Shown: positions 49,988-58,949, counted from the first letter of the stretch. The stretch is 64,000 nt of DNA from JACQZO01 sp964512325 (GCA_964512325.1 CAZEGN010000001.1:145045-209044); one strand, 5' to 3'. Notes: generated by a model not told the origin, from the sequence alone. A program made the numbers and translations.

Positions 49988-51536
49988 TCGTAGCATATGC
50001 TCCTCCCGGTAGTGGTGATGCATTAAATGAGAATCCAGTGTTTGATTCCACACCATTGTCAGTACGAGGTCTTGTCGGATGCGGGGTTCGAACACCTCCT
50101 TCGGACGGTGTCGCAGCAGGGATTGTTGTAGTCACTGTGTGGGGACGATAGAGAATCGCCAATGTAGTTCCCACAGCAGCCAAACCCAATCCTGCAAAAG
50201 CCAATCCTGCTCCAAGATTTTGTTCAGAAGCGGCAGCTTCTGCCTGATTGATATAATTAATATCACAAGGCTGACGTGTCATATTCATAAAGCTTCGACA
50301 GGCCTCGACATTTTCTGTGAAAGTCCGTTCTGCTGCTCTGTTGAGCCCCAAGCCCACAGCACCAAGAGCAAGGCCAGCACCAGCAGCGCCCACACCTACC
50401 CAAAACATGGGAGGCACAACGGTATGAGTTTCTGTTCTAGCACTGGGCATTGCTCGAGGATCTAGAACAGGAGGAACAGCATTAGGAATTGTTTGATTTT
50501 GAGTATCCCAATTAGTGCGTGTTCTAGCTTCAGTCAACACACTATCTAATTCTTGTAGTACCGCTATCGTATTGTTCACCTCATTTTGTCTAGGTCTCAG
50601 CGCAGCATTATTGTTTCGCAACAAAGTACTTAGTTCACCAGCTGCATAAACGGCTAATGCTCTTAACTCCTCAAACTCTGTTCTACCCATAGCACAATTA
50701 CCACCTGATGCGCATTGTCCATTTGGCAAACGCACTCCATTTGCTACCGTCAAACTCTCAACGCCACGATTTTGCCCAATAAACATACGATGCAAAAGCT
50801 CTCTTTGATTAGGCAATAAAGTAGGGTTATCAGCATCCGCGTTCACATTAATTACACGTAAAATCTCAGTTGCAATACGATAGACAAAGTTTGCATGCTG
50901 ATCAGCAGCCAAAGTGTCAATATGAGCCCCCATATAGGCAGCACGCGCACTATCCCAAACCATTTCCTGGGTATCATAATGAATAGCCAAACTCCAAAGG
51001 TATAAGCCACTGATACGTCTTGCCGCTAAAATATCATTGCGCCTACTTGGAGGAATCACATTGTTTCCCTCAATTTGCATAACAGCCTTAGCATCAGGAC
51101 TTAATGAAGCCCATTGTGCTTCAGAAAATCTGGCGATCTGTCCAGGCACAAGACAAGAAGTTTCACTTGCCGTAAGCGCAGTAGCATTACCTAAATTGGT
51201 AGGATATTGGGCCCAGGTAGTACGAACATCTTCAGGCAAGCTTGCGGCAGCTGCTACCGGCAAACAGGCCAATACTGATACTGGTAAGTTACGTAATACA
51301 GGCAATGGAATCATCCGCGCCTGATCTGGAGTCATACAACGAATATCAACCACATTCAAAGGAGCACCATTTCTACCCTGACCACGTCTAACCATTTCTA
51401 TAGATAAAGGCGTATCAGGACACCCCGGAGCAAGTGAAGGTAAAGCAACGCGGGTACTAGGTCCTGTTTGTCCCTGCGCATCACCGGCCGCAAGACCGAC
51501 ACTCAACAGCGCAGCAGCAAACATGTGGCGCTGCAT
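49968..51536 (-). CDS. secreted protein with LP-octad repeat and two membrane hairpin helices
   Basis: From the Met at 51536 the protein has 522 residues; the open frame starts 16 codons earlier. It has a signal peptide (MFAAALLSVGLAAGDAQGQ), then a motif of eight-residue units starting with LP (about residues 76-107: IPLPVLRN, LPVSVLAC, LPVAAAAS, LPEDVRTT), a helical middle domain, and two Gly/Ala-rich hydrophobic helices (about 375-400 and 430-455) separated by a short loop with Cys. The C-terminal end has beta-like strands. No family was recognised. It overlaps comM by 20 bp. Confidence 0.55.
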   Translation of the reverse strand: MQRHMFAAALLSVGLAAGDAQGQTGPSTRVALPSLAPGCPDTPLSIEMVRRGQGRNGAPLNVVDIRCMTPDQARMIPLPVLRNLPVSVLACLPVAAAASLPEDVRTTWAQYPTNLGNATALTASETSCLVPGQIARFSEAQWASLSPDAKAVMQIEGNNVIPPSRRNDILAARRISGLYLWSLAIHYDTQEMVWDSARAAYMGAHIDTLAADQHANFVYRIATEILRVINVNADADNPTLLPNQRELLHRMFIGQNRGVESLTVANGVRLPNGQCASGGNCAMGRTEFEELRALAVYAAGELSTLLRNNNAALRPRQNEVNNTIAVLQELDSVLTEARTRTNWDTQNQTIPNAVPPVLDPRAMPSARTETHTVVPPMFWVGVGAAGAGLALGAVGLGLNRAAERTFTENVEACRSFMNMTRQPCDINYINQAEAAASEQNLGAGLAFAGLGLAAVGTTLAILYRPHTVTTTIPAATPSEGGVRTPHPTRPRTDNGVESNTGFSFNASPLPGGAYATISFSAN

Positions 51537-51820
51537 AGTAGAACCTTTTACCTCATCGATTTTTGACAATATCTTCATAAACAAAATAATAAAATGAAGT
51601 TGATATTAAAACACTTAATACACACAATGTCAACCTCCTAACCGCCTGCGAGCTGGCCGATTCTAGAATCATGAAACAATTATTTCAAGCCAAAGTAGCA
51701 ATTCACAATTGTAAATTTTACACCATACAGATCTAAGCGGGCTATTAAAAACTTTTAGTCATCACTAAATCTGAAAAAATGACAACATGATATTCTTTTA
51801 TTTCCATTCCGACGCGAGCA

Positions 51821-51829
51821 TGCTACTAT
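51821..51829 (+). promoter_or_regulatory. extended -10 promoter of ndk
   Basis: TGCTACTAT lies about 39 bases before the chosen ndk ATG (30 before an alternative one at 51859). Upstream of it, 51585-51820 is AT-rich; I saw no gene, tRNA or terminator there. Confidence 0.4.
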
Positions 51830-51867
51830 GCACACGAACTTAATACTCTGTTATCCTTATGGAGCAC

Positions 51868-52356
51868 ATGGAAAGAACCCTTGTTTTAATTAAACCAGAT
51901 GGCATTCAACGTGGCCTAATTGGTGAAGTAATTGGTCGTTTTGAAAGAGCAGGATTGAAAATTATTGGCTTGAAATTTGTTCAAGTGAATGAAGAGTTTG
52001 CACGCAAACATTACACCGAGGACATTGAATTACGTCGTGGCGCCAAGGTTCGCAAACTGCTCACTGACTTGATTTCAACTAACCCAGTGGTTGTAATGGT
52101 TCTCGAAGGCATCAGTGCGGTCGAAGTTGTCCGAAAAATGGTGGGTAGCACCGAACCAAAAGCAGCTCTACCAGGAACTATTCGTGGGGACTTCTCACAT
52201 GTGAGCTATGGTCATGCCGATGCAATGGAAAAAGTGGTGTACAATATTGTACATGCTTCTGGTGATGCTAAAGACGCAGCCTATGAAGTGCCACTATGGT
52301 TTAGTGATTCAGAACTCGTCAATTACAAGACAGTGCATGAACATCATGTGTTTTAA
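51868..52356 (+). CDS. ndk: nucleoside diphosphate kinase, long form
   Basis: Ndk equilibrates nucleoside di- and triphosphates through a phospho-His. From MERTLVLIKPDGIQRGLIGE it has 162 residues; another ATG lies three codons earlier. The active His is in NIVHASGD (about residue 124), with a one-residue insertion relative to the common HGSD form. The product is about 20 residues longer than standard enzymes at its C-terminus, ending ELVNYKTVHEHHVF, as in some archaeal and CPR forms. Confidence 0.93.
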   Translation: MERTLVLIKPDGIQRGLIGEVIGRFERAGLKIIGLKFVQVNEEFARKHYTEDIELRRGAKVRKLLTDLISTNPVVVMVLEGISAVEVVRKMVGSTEPKAALPGTIRGDFSHVSYGHADAMEKVVYNIVHASGDAKDAAYEVPLWFSDSELVNYKTVHEHHVF

Positions 52357-52421
52357 TACACTTGGTTGTAGTTCTTTGTAACAGGTTGTAAAATTCTTCG
52401 TACTTATTAACGCTTGGTCAA

Positions 52422-53009
52422 GTGATTACTTCTAAGCACTATCAGCTCTTCACAAAATATTACCAAGAGTACTTCGAGCAAGTATATAAATACGTGTTCT
52501 TTCGTACTGGTAAGAATAAGGATCTAGCTTTTGATCTAACTTCAGAATTATTTCTCAAGGCTTTAGAAAAGTTTGATACCTATAATGAAGAAAAGGCTGA
52601 GTTCAAAAATTGGATCTTTACCATAGCGCGAAATCACATTATCGATCATTATCGCAGCTTTAAAGAAGTAGTAGATATCGAAGCTGTAAGCAATACGCTT
52701 GCTGCTCCAGAAAAGATTGCTTCAGAGCTCAATGTGACGCTAGATGCCTCATATGTCATCTATGCACTTGATCATTTATCAGCCAATCAGCAAGAAGTAC
52801 TCAAGCTCAAATTCATTTCTGATTGGAGTAACAAAGAAATTGCTGAATTTTTAGACAAAAGTGAAGGCAATGTTCGTGTCCTGATCCATCGCGCTTTACA
52901 CGCACTCAAGCATGAGTTGCAAAGATTATTTTCACCTGTACATGCCCAATCAACCACTAGAAAAGAATTTCAAGGAGTTATCACAACTGCGTCCACCGCG
53001 CTTCGCTAA
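52422..53009 (+). CDS. ECF-type RNA polymerase sigma factor (GTG start)
   Basis: The 195-residue product has sigma region 2 (about residues 10-80: VFFRTGKNKDLAFDLTSELF and FKNWIFTIARNHIIDHYR) and region 4 (about 125-180: LSANQQEVLKLKFISDWSNK and GNVRVLIHRALHALK). It lacks regions 1 and 3, as in the extracytoplasmic-function group. The proposed GTG start has no earlier ATG. The next gene overlaps it and is its likely anti-sigma partner. Confidence 0.9.
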   Translation: MITSKHYQLFTKYYQEYFEQVYKYVFFRTGKNKDLAFDLTSELFLKALEKFDTYNEEKAEFKNWIFTIARNHIIDHYRSFKEVVDIEAVSNTLAAPEKIASELNVTLDASYVIYALDHLSANQQEVLKLKFISDWSNKEIAEFLDKSEGNVRVLIHRALHALKHELQRLFSPVHAQSTTRKEFQGVITTASTALR

Positions 53010-53838
53010 GCTGCGCCTTAGGTTCAGGCTATGGAAGCATTATTTAAGTCTTCAAAAGCAACAAGGCAGCATTTTCTTACGCTTTAGCAAGGCAATTACA
53101 GTGGCTGCAGCCTGTTTAATTGGCGTCACCTCACTTGGCTTTACCACGATTTACGCCTATAAAAGTGATGACATAACCGCTTTTACCGGCCTTTATCCGA
53201 TTAAGCAAACAGTTGAAAATATTACGCTAGCTTTAACTTCAAACCCATTGGAGAAAGCTGAAATTTATCTAGATCTGGCAGCTAAAAGAACACGAGAGAT
53301 TGCGAAACAGTTAGAAACAAATCAAAAGATTGACCCGAATACTTTGGTAGCAATCAAAGACAATACCAATCAAGCACTCAAGGTGGCACAGCAAATTACT
53401 GACCGAGACAGCAAAAAAGCAATTGAGAAAAAGATTGTGGCCGCTTCTCATGCGCAAGTTTCTACATTGAAAGAAGTTAAAGCCGCGAGCGTTAAGATAG
53501 TAGCTCAAGCAAAAGACATTCCTCTGGCTGAAATTGCAACACAGGACATTAGCCTGGGTACAGGTGAGATCCCTACTAGTATAGCCCGCCCCATAGAAGA
53601 CATTCGATTAGATACAGTACCCACCAGTTCCGATACACTCATTGCATCTACTCCTGAAATTAGCTTGCTCGATAGCATTATTAATGACAGCAAAGAATTT
53701 GCTGATGAAAATGTAGTTGCCGCAAAACTAGCCAATGAAGACAAGCCCACTGTGGAGAAAAAAACAGGTTCCGCTAGTGGCGCCACTCTGCCCGATCAAA
53801 CATCTGAATCTGTTTCTCTTTCACAGAAGCTCCCCTAA
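52942..53838 (+). CDS. membrane anti-sigma-like protein with DUF5667
   Basis: From the Met at 52942 (MPNQPLEKNFKELSQLR) the protein has 298 residues: a cytoplasmic 50-residue basic segment (RFAKLRLRFRLWKHYL), a membrane helix (about 51-72) and an outer domain resembling DUF5667 (PLEKAEIYLDLAAKRTREI, about 97-115), then a Ser/Thr/Asp-rich tail. Genes of this type follow ECF sigma genes and are thought to act as anti-sigma factors. It overlaps the sigma gene by 68 bases (98 from an alternative ATG) in another frame. Confidence 0.75.
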   Translation: MPNQPLEKNFKELSQLRPPRFAKLRLRFRLWKHYLSLQKQQGSIFLRFSKAITVAAACLIGVTSLGFTTIYAYKSDDITAFTGLYPIKQTVENITLALTSNPLEKAEIYLDLAAKRTREIAKQLETNQKIDPNTLVAIKDNTNQALKVAQQITDRDSKKAIEKKIVAASHAQVSTLKEVKAASVKIVAQAKDIPLAEIATQDISLGTGEIPTSIARPIEDIRLDTVPTSSDTLIASTPEISLLDSIINDSKEFADENVVAAKLANEDKPTVEKKTGSASGATLPDQTSESVSLSQKLP

Positions 53839-54226
53839 TCTCTAAAACGTATTTCGCTGGTACAATGGATGTATAACTAGGGCATGGCTCAGACTGACAT
53901 GGCGCAAAGCTTTCTTTCATGTCTACTATTTGCCAGTGTTCATCAAAGAAAATGAGATCTAGTGGAATATTCGTATTCTTCATCCAAAAAGAGCGCAGTG
54001 CAGAATCTTCAAAAACAAATAACATACCTTGATTATCTGGCAAAAAGGTTCGGTACATTAGACCATACTCCCTATCAGCTGAGGTTGCTGCTACCTCTAC
54101 TTTAAAATGATGAGGACCACTTTTACTATAAATAAAAAAGCCCGCTCTAGCATCACGCCAGATCCATCCCGCAGCAATAAGAAAAGTGAGCACAATTAGT
54201 CCCATCACAACTCTATATTTCTTCAT
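53774..54226 (-). CDS. DUF192-family membrane-anchored protein
   Basis: The 150-residue product has an N-terminal membrane helix (about residues 7-24) and a DUF192 domain with EYGLMYRTFLPDNQGMLFVF (about 53-72), SFWMKNTNIPLDLIFFD (about 79-95), and a Cys pair in PCQSEPCPSY. DUF192 proteins are small beta-barrels of unknown function, usually exported. Its 3' end overlaps the anti-sigma gene by 65 bp on the opposite strand, the deepest convergent overlap in the window. Confidence 0.8.
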   Translation of the reverse strand: MKKYRVVMGLIVLTFLIAAGWIWRDARAGFFIYSKSGPHHFKVEVAATSADREYGLMYRTFLPDNQGMLFVFEDSALRSFWMKNTNIPLDLIFFDEHWQIVDMKESFAPCQSEPCPSYTSIVPAKYVLEIRGASVKEKQIQMFDRAEWRH

Positions 54227-54290
54227 ATCTTTTGGGGCTATTAACTAATCTCATGTTCTTCTATATAGTACAACTGTCGCAATATTTTGT

Positions 54291-55844
54291 ATGTATCCCC
54301 TCTTGATTTCTGGCGGAATTATCATTGGTGTAAGCCTTCCTTTTATACTTAATTACATCACTCAAAAAGGCTCTTTCGCTCATAGCACAAAAATTGCAAA
54401 AACTGTCGTTGATCAGGCAAAACTACGCGCTGCTCTGCAGATAAAAAAAACCGAAAGCGAGATTGCTGCAAAAAAAGCTCTTTTAGAGAGCCGTCTGCAG
54501 AGTGACAACTCTTTGCTTGAAGAAGAGACAAAACGCATAAATGCTAAAGCAGATGAAGTCAAATCCCTTGAGCAACGCTTAACTCATTTGCAAGAAAACT
54601 TAGAGCATAGCACTACTCAATTTATTCAAAAGAAGCACCTATTTGAAGAAGTTCAGAACAAGCAAGATCAGGCTTTAGAAAGTACTGCAAGTTTGAATAA
54701 AGAACAGGCATGGAAGTTAAAACTTGAACAGTATGAAAAAGAAGAGGCAGCAGCACAGAGCCATCGCTTAGAAAAGATTGCTGAAAGCACAAATGATCGC
54801 TTAGAAGAAAAAGCCAAGTCAATCATGAATGTGATCAATCAAAGATATATTGGTGAAAGCACTCGTGATCCCACCTTGATTGAGATTAAGTTTACCGCTA
54901 AAGAATTTGAACGCATTGTTGGTGATGAGCAACTAAGCAAAATTGTCCATCTTCAGACCAGCCTTGGCAGTGAGTTAAAGTTGGAATATAGCCCTGATCA
55001 TTGTGTGCGTGTATATGGATATGATTTATGGCGACGTTATATTATCAAAGGCGCACTGGAAAGGTTGAAGAAAAATCCTAAGATGAGCCTGGAACAGGCC
55101 ATTAGTGATACTCAACAATTCACTGAAGATCGCATGCTGCGCATTGGTAAAAACGCCTGCGATTACCTGGGCATTAAAGATTTTCCGCCAGAATTGGTGC
55201 GTTTGGTAGGGAGATTAGATTATCGTACGAGTTTCGGTCAAAATATTTATCGTCACTCCATTGAAGTGGCACTGCTTGGCAAGATGATTGCAGAAGAAAT
55301 TGGCTGTGACCCTTATATTTGTATTGTAGGAGGCTTGTTGCATGATATTGGAAAAGGTGTCGATGCAGATATCGAAGGTGGTCATGATGCCATCGGTAGA
55401 GACATTGCGATTGATTATCACTTGCATCCTGATATTGTACATTCAATATATGCTCACCATGAATTAGAGCCATACCGCAGCGTCGAAGCAAGAGTTGTAC
55501 AGCTTGCTGATGCCATTTCTGCTGCAAGACCAGGGGCAAGACACCATGAACCACTAGAGGAGTATATTGCTCGTATGAAAGCTTTAGAGGAAGCTGCCAT
55601 TAGCCAAACTGGTGTAGAAAAAGCCTTTGTCATGCAAGCAGGTAGAGAAATTCGTGCTTTCGTTGATGCTCACAAAACCAATGATCAGCAAACAGAAAAA
55701 ATTGCCCAACAGATTGTTAGCGCTGTTCAAGCTAGCAATGCGGCGAGAACTGGAGAAGTGAAAATTCAAGTAATTAGAGAGCTTGATGTCTATGCATATG
55801 CAGGCAAGCGCAAATTGACCAATAGTTACAAGGCTAAACGATAA
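54291..55844 (+). CDS. rny: ribonuclease Y
   Basis: RNase Y is a membrane-anchored endonuclease that starts mRNA decay. The 517-residue product has an N-terminal membrane helix (about 3-20), a long coiled coil (about 30-180), a KH domain (about 205-270), and an HD domain with GGLLHDIGKG (about residues 347-356) and HHELEP. Length is normal (about 520). The 3' end overlaps the convergent response regulator by 19 bp. Confidence 0.95.
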   Translation: MYPLLISGGIIIGVSLPFILNYITQKGSFAHSTKIAKTVVDQAKLRAALQIKKTESEIAAKKALLESRLQSDNSLLEEETKRINAKADEVKSLEQRLTHLQENLEHSTTQFIQKKHLFEEVQNKQDQALESTASLNKEQAWKLKLEQYEKEEAAAQSHRLEKIAESTNDRLEEKAKSIMNVINQRYIGESTRDPTLIEIKFTAKEFERIVGDEQLSKIVHLQTSLGSELKLEYSPDHCVRVYGYDLWRRYIIKGALERLKKNPKMSLEQAISDTQQFTEDRMLRIGKNACDYLGIKDFPPELVRLVGRLDYRTSFGQNIYRHSIEVALLGKMIAEEIGCDPYICIVGGLLHDIGKGVDADIEGGHDAIGRDIAIDYHLHPDIVHSIYAHHELEPYRSVEARVVQLADAISAARPGARHHEPLEEYIARMKALEEAAISQTGVEKAFVMQAGREIRAFVDAHKTNDQQTEKIAQQIVSAVQASNAARTGEVKIQVIRELDVYAYAGKRKLTNSYKAKR

Positions 55845-56497
55845 CCAACGCCATGTACGGTGTGAATAAGCTTAATACCAAGATTGCGGTCGACTTTTTG
55901 TCGTAGCTGCCTAATTGCAACCTCTACCACATTGCTTGTTTCATCACTACCAACATGCCACACCGCATTGATAATTTCCGATCTGCTTAAAGCACGCTCA
56001 GGATTTTGAAAGAAGTACTCCATCAAGCGACTCTCTTTATTCTTCAAAAAGATCTTTTGCGTACCAAGACTAACACAGCGACGTTCTACATCATACTGCA
56101 ATTCCCGATAATGCAACCGCGTTAGGTAAGGCCGGTTAATACGTTTATAGAGTCTAGTTATGCGTGCAACTAATTCTTGGAAATGAAATGGTTTACTTAA
56201 GAAATCATCTGCGCCTGCGCTAAAAGCACTGACCTTGGTTTCAATATCTTGCAAGCCAGTTAATACCAAAATAGGAATACTGTGATCAAACTTTCTGATC
56301 AGACGAACCACCTCCAAACCATTTAAAGCTATATCTAATAGCAAATCTACCAGAACCACATCGTAATAGCCCAATTTAGCAAGCCTAAGGCCTTCCTCTC
56401 CTGTAAAGGCATGATCCACGAGCAAATGCACAGACTGGAGCTTCTTTTTAGTGATGAGCGCTAACTGACCATCATCTTCAATCAGAAGAATTTTCAT
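55826..56497 (-). CDS. OmpR-family response regulator, second orphan
   Basis: From the Met at 56497 the protein has 223 residues; the open frame starts ten codons earlier. It has the receiver (MKILLIEDDGQL, phospho-Asp in VVLVDLLLD at about 51, Lys in DDFLSKPFHF at about 105) and a winged-helix domain ending HTVHGVGYRLAL. No histidine kinase is adjacent. Targets are unknown. Confidence 0.9.
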   Translation of the reverse strand: MKILLIEDDGQLALITKKKLQSVHLLVDHAFTGEEGLRLAKLGYYDVVLVDLLLDIALNGLEVVRLIRKFDHSIPILVLTGLQDIETKVSAFSAGADDFLSKPFHFQELVARITRLYKRINRPYLTRLHYRELQYDVERRCVSLGTQKIFLKNKESRLMEYFFQNPERALSRSEIINAVWHVGSDETSNVVEVAIRQLRQKVDRNLGIKLIHTVHGVGYRLAL

Positions 56498-56593
56498 GAT
56501 ACTTTGTCGGTGAATTGGTTTTACCATACCGAATTTGATGATTGATAGAGAAAAACAAAGCTTAAAAAGTTCTAAAAAAGTAACTTTATTTTA

Positions 56594-57223
56594 ATGTTGC
56601 AGCACATTTCAAATAGCGTTTATGCCTTTCAAAAGTACAATGACAGGCTTATGAGCAAGACTTTTGACAAGTTATGGTTATTTTTCGGTATTACCCCCAA
56701 CATGTTAACCATTACCCGTTTTATCGGCACAGCTGCTCTATGGGTGCTTTTTCTAACCACTGATCCAAATATTTTTTGGGATACTGGCATCCTGGTTTTG
56801 TTCATTATTACCGCTCTCACTGACTTGTGGGATGGATCTTTGGCTCGCAATACCAATCAAATTACTGATTTAGGAACAACCCTAGATCCTCTAGCTGACA
56901 AGCTTTTAATTGGTAGTATTTTGGTCTTTTTAGCCTTTACGCTCAATCACTGGACTATTTATATGATCATTTTCCTGGAAGCGATGATGATTATACTCAA
57001 TATAGTTTTTTACATTTTTCTTAAAGGCAAAGCCCAAGGAGCCAATGCTTATGGCAAATTTAAAATGGCACTGGAGGTGTTTTTTGTTATTTTCTTACTC
57101 ATTGGCGTATACCAAAAGAATCCAACCGTATTGTCGATTGGATTCTTCATTGGTGGCGTTGCTATCTTCTTTGCCATAGTCAGTATGCTGAAAGGCGTAC
57201 AAGAAGGCGCTAGCGCTATTTAA
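56594..57223 (+). CDS. CDP-alcohol phosphatidyltransferase (PgsA-like)
   Basis: This membrane enzyme joins a CDP-linked lipid to an alcohol, for example to make phosphatidylglycerol phosphate. The 209-residue product has about five transmembrane segments, and the complete signature DG-x2-AR-x8-G-x3-D-x3-D is visible from DGSLARNTNQITDLG to LDPLAD (about residues 78-100). The exact alcohol acceptor is not fixed by sequence. It ends one base before groEL's stop on the other strand. Confidence 0.85.
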   Translation: MLQHISNSVYAFQKYNDRLMSKTFDKLWLFFGITPNMLTITRFIGTAALWVLFLTTDPNIFWDTGILVLFIITALTDLWDGSLARNTNQITDLGTTLDPLADKLLIGSILVFLAFTLNHWTIYMIIFLEAMMIILNIVFYIFLKGKAQGANAYGKFKMALEVFFVIFLLIGVYQKNPTVLSIGFFIGGVAIFFAIVSMLKGVQEGASAI

Positions 57224-57224
57224 A

Positions 57225-58877
57225 TTACATATCCATTCCGCCCATACCACCCATGCCTCCTGGCATACCGCCCCCCATAGCAGGCTTTTCTTCAGGTAGT
57301 TCACAAACAGCTGCACCAGTGGTTAAGAACATAGCCGCAACAGAAGCAGCATTCTGTAGGGCAGAGCGCACTACTTTTGCAGGATCAATAATACCTTCCT
57401 CAAACATATCAACAATTTCTTCAGTAGCAGCATTATATCCCATATGCTTGTCTCCTTTAGGATCAGCTTCGTGAAGCTTACCAATGATGAAAGCAAATTC
57501 TTGACCTGCATTTTCAATAATCTGCTTAATTGGAGCAGATAAAGTGCGTGCTACAATTTTCACACCAGTTTGTTCGCTTTCATCTTCTACCTTTAAGGTA
57601 CGTAAGATTTCTGCGCAGTTAAATAATGTAATACCACCGCCAGGTACAATTCCTTCTTCAATTGCAGCCCGAGTAGCAGATACAGCATCTTCAACCCGAT
57701 GTTTCTTTTCAGTTAGCTCTACTTCTGTAGCAGCACCAACTCTAATCACAGCAACACCGCCAGCTAGTTTTGCCAAGCGTTCTTGCAGCTTTTCGCGATC
57801 GTAATCAGATTTGGTGTTTTCAATTTCCGCTTTAATTTGCTTGACGCGATTTTCAATTTCAGCATTGTCTCCCTTACCGCCAACAATAATTGTCTTGTCT
57901 TTTGTAGCAATTACTTTCACTGCCTGACCAAGATCCTCTAATTTCGCAGCATTAAGCTTCAAGCCAACCTCCTCAGAAATAACAGTTCCGCCAGTTAATG
58001 TTGCAATATCTTGCAACATTGCCTTGCGACGATCACCAAAACCAGGTGCTTTAATCGCAAGAGCATTAAATGTGCCTCGAAGCTTATTCATAATAAGAGT
58101 GGCCAAGGCTTCTCCATCGACATCTTCAGCAATGATTACAAAATTCTTTTTGCCTGCCTGAGCAGCCTGCTCTAACACAGGGAGAATATCTTGAATACTG
58201 CTAATCTTGCGATCTGTAGTTAAAATTACAGGATTATCTAACACTGCTTCCATCCGAGTAGTATCAGTCACAAAGTAAGCAGAAATATAGCCATTATCAA
58301 ATTGCATACCCTCTACATATTCATGTGAAAGTCCCAAAGTCTGTCCTGCTTCAACGGTCACGACTCCATCTTTGCCAACTTTATCCATTACATCAGCAAT
58401 CAAGCTGCCCACTTCAGAATCAGCAGCTGAGATAGCAGCAACCTGAGCAATCTCTTCTTTGGTTGTCACTTTTTTAGAGACCTTTCCAAGATGGTCAACA
58501 ATTTTGTTTACTGCTTTATGAATACCATTCTTTACTGAAACCGGGTTAGCACCCTCGCTGACAAGAGACAAACCATTTCGAATAAATTCCACAGCTAGCA
58601 CTGTCGCAGTAGTAGTACCATCACCAGCAGCATCATTCGTTTTGGTTGCAGCTTCACGCACTAACTGTGCTCCCATATTTTCGAATGGGTCTTGCAGCTC
58701 AATTTCTTTAGCAATGGTAACACCATCATTGGTATTGACCGGAGCGCCATACTTTTTCTCAAACACAACATTTCTGCCTTTAGGGCCCATAGTAATACGC
58801 ACAGCCTGTGCCAGCTTAAGGGCGCCGGCAAGAAGCTTAGTACGAGCATCTGAATCGAATAAAACTTGTTTTGCCAT
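57225..58877 (-). CDS. groL: chaperonin GroEL
   Basis: GroEL is the 60-kDa folding chamber that works with GroES. The 550-residue product has the family motifs PKGRNVVFEKKYGAP, NDGVTIAKEIEL, GDGTTTATVLA (about residues 85-95), the apical domain, AAIEEGIVPGGG (about 402-413), and the Gly/Met-rich tail. Length is normal. It lies 72 bp after groES, in a gap that carries a dispersed repeat, and shares the CIRCE-controlled promoter. Confidence 0.97.
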   Translation of the reverse strand: MAKQVLFDSDARTKLLAGALKLAQAVRITMGPKGRNVVFEKKYGAPVNTNDGVTIAKEIELQDPFENMGAQLVREAATKTNDAAGDGTTTATVLAVEFIRNGLSLVSEGANPVSVKNGIHKAVNKIVDHLGKVSKKVTTKEEIAQVAAISAADSEVGSLIADVMDKVGKDGVVTVEAGQTLGLSHEYVEGMQFDNGYISAYFVTDTTRMEAVLDNPVILTTDRKISSIQDILPVLEQAAQAGKKNFVIIAEDVDGEALATLIMNKLRGTFNALAIKAPGFGDRRKAMLQDIATLTGGTVISEEVGLKLNAAKLEDLGQAVKVIATKDKTIIVGGKGDNAEIENRVKQIKAEIENTKSDYDREKLQERLAKLAGGVAVIRVGAATEVELTEKKHRVEDAVSATRAAIEEGIVPGGGITLFNCAEILRTLKVEDESEQTGVKIVARTLSAPIKQIIENAGQEFAFIIGKLHEADPKGDKHMGYNAATEEIVDMFEEGIIDPAKVVRSALQNAASVAAMFLTTGAAVCELPEEKPAMGGGMPGGMGGMGGMDM

Positions 58878-58894
58878 ATATATGTGTAGTTATG

Positions 58895-58913
58895 AATTAT
58901 AGATTATAAATTA
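58895..58913. repeat. dispersed intergenic repeat, copy 2 (between groES and groEL)
   Basis: AATTATAGATTATAAATTA is identical to the copy at 18698-18716 and is followed by TATGGATTATGGAG, a further degenerate unit. It sits inside the groES-groEL operon, so it is transcribed with it. Confidence 0.7.
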
Positions 58914-58949
58914 TGGATTATGGAGTATGAATCCATCAGGTTTAGAAAC

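Noticed and set aside
51585..51858. Possible tRNA or small RNA in the longest gap
   Set aside because: No cloverleaf, T-loop (TTC-A-A) or anticodon stem could be built, and the G+C-rich part at 51640-51670 does not fold into a tRNA.
52357..52421. Repeated GGTTGTA before the sigma gene as an autoregulated ECF promoter
   Set aside because: Two 7-bp repeats are too short, and no -35/-10 pair of ECF type was recognisable.
52422..53838. A single sigma/anti-sigma gene broken by a frameshift
   Set aside because: Both frames have complete, family-typical ends, with a 68-98-nt overlap; a frameshift would not give two intact domains with their own start and stop.
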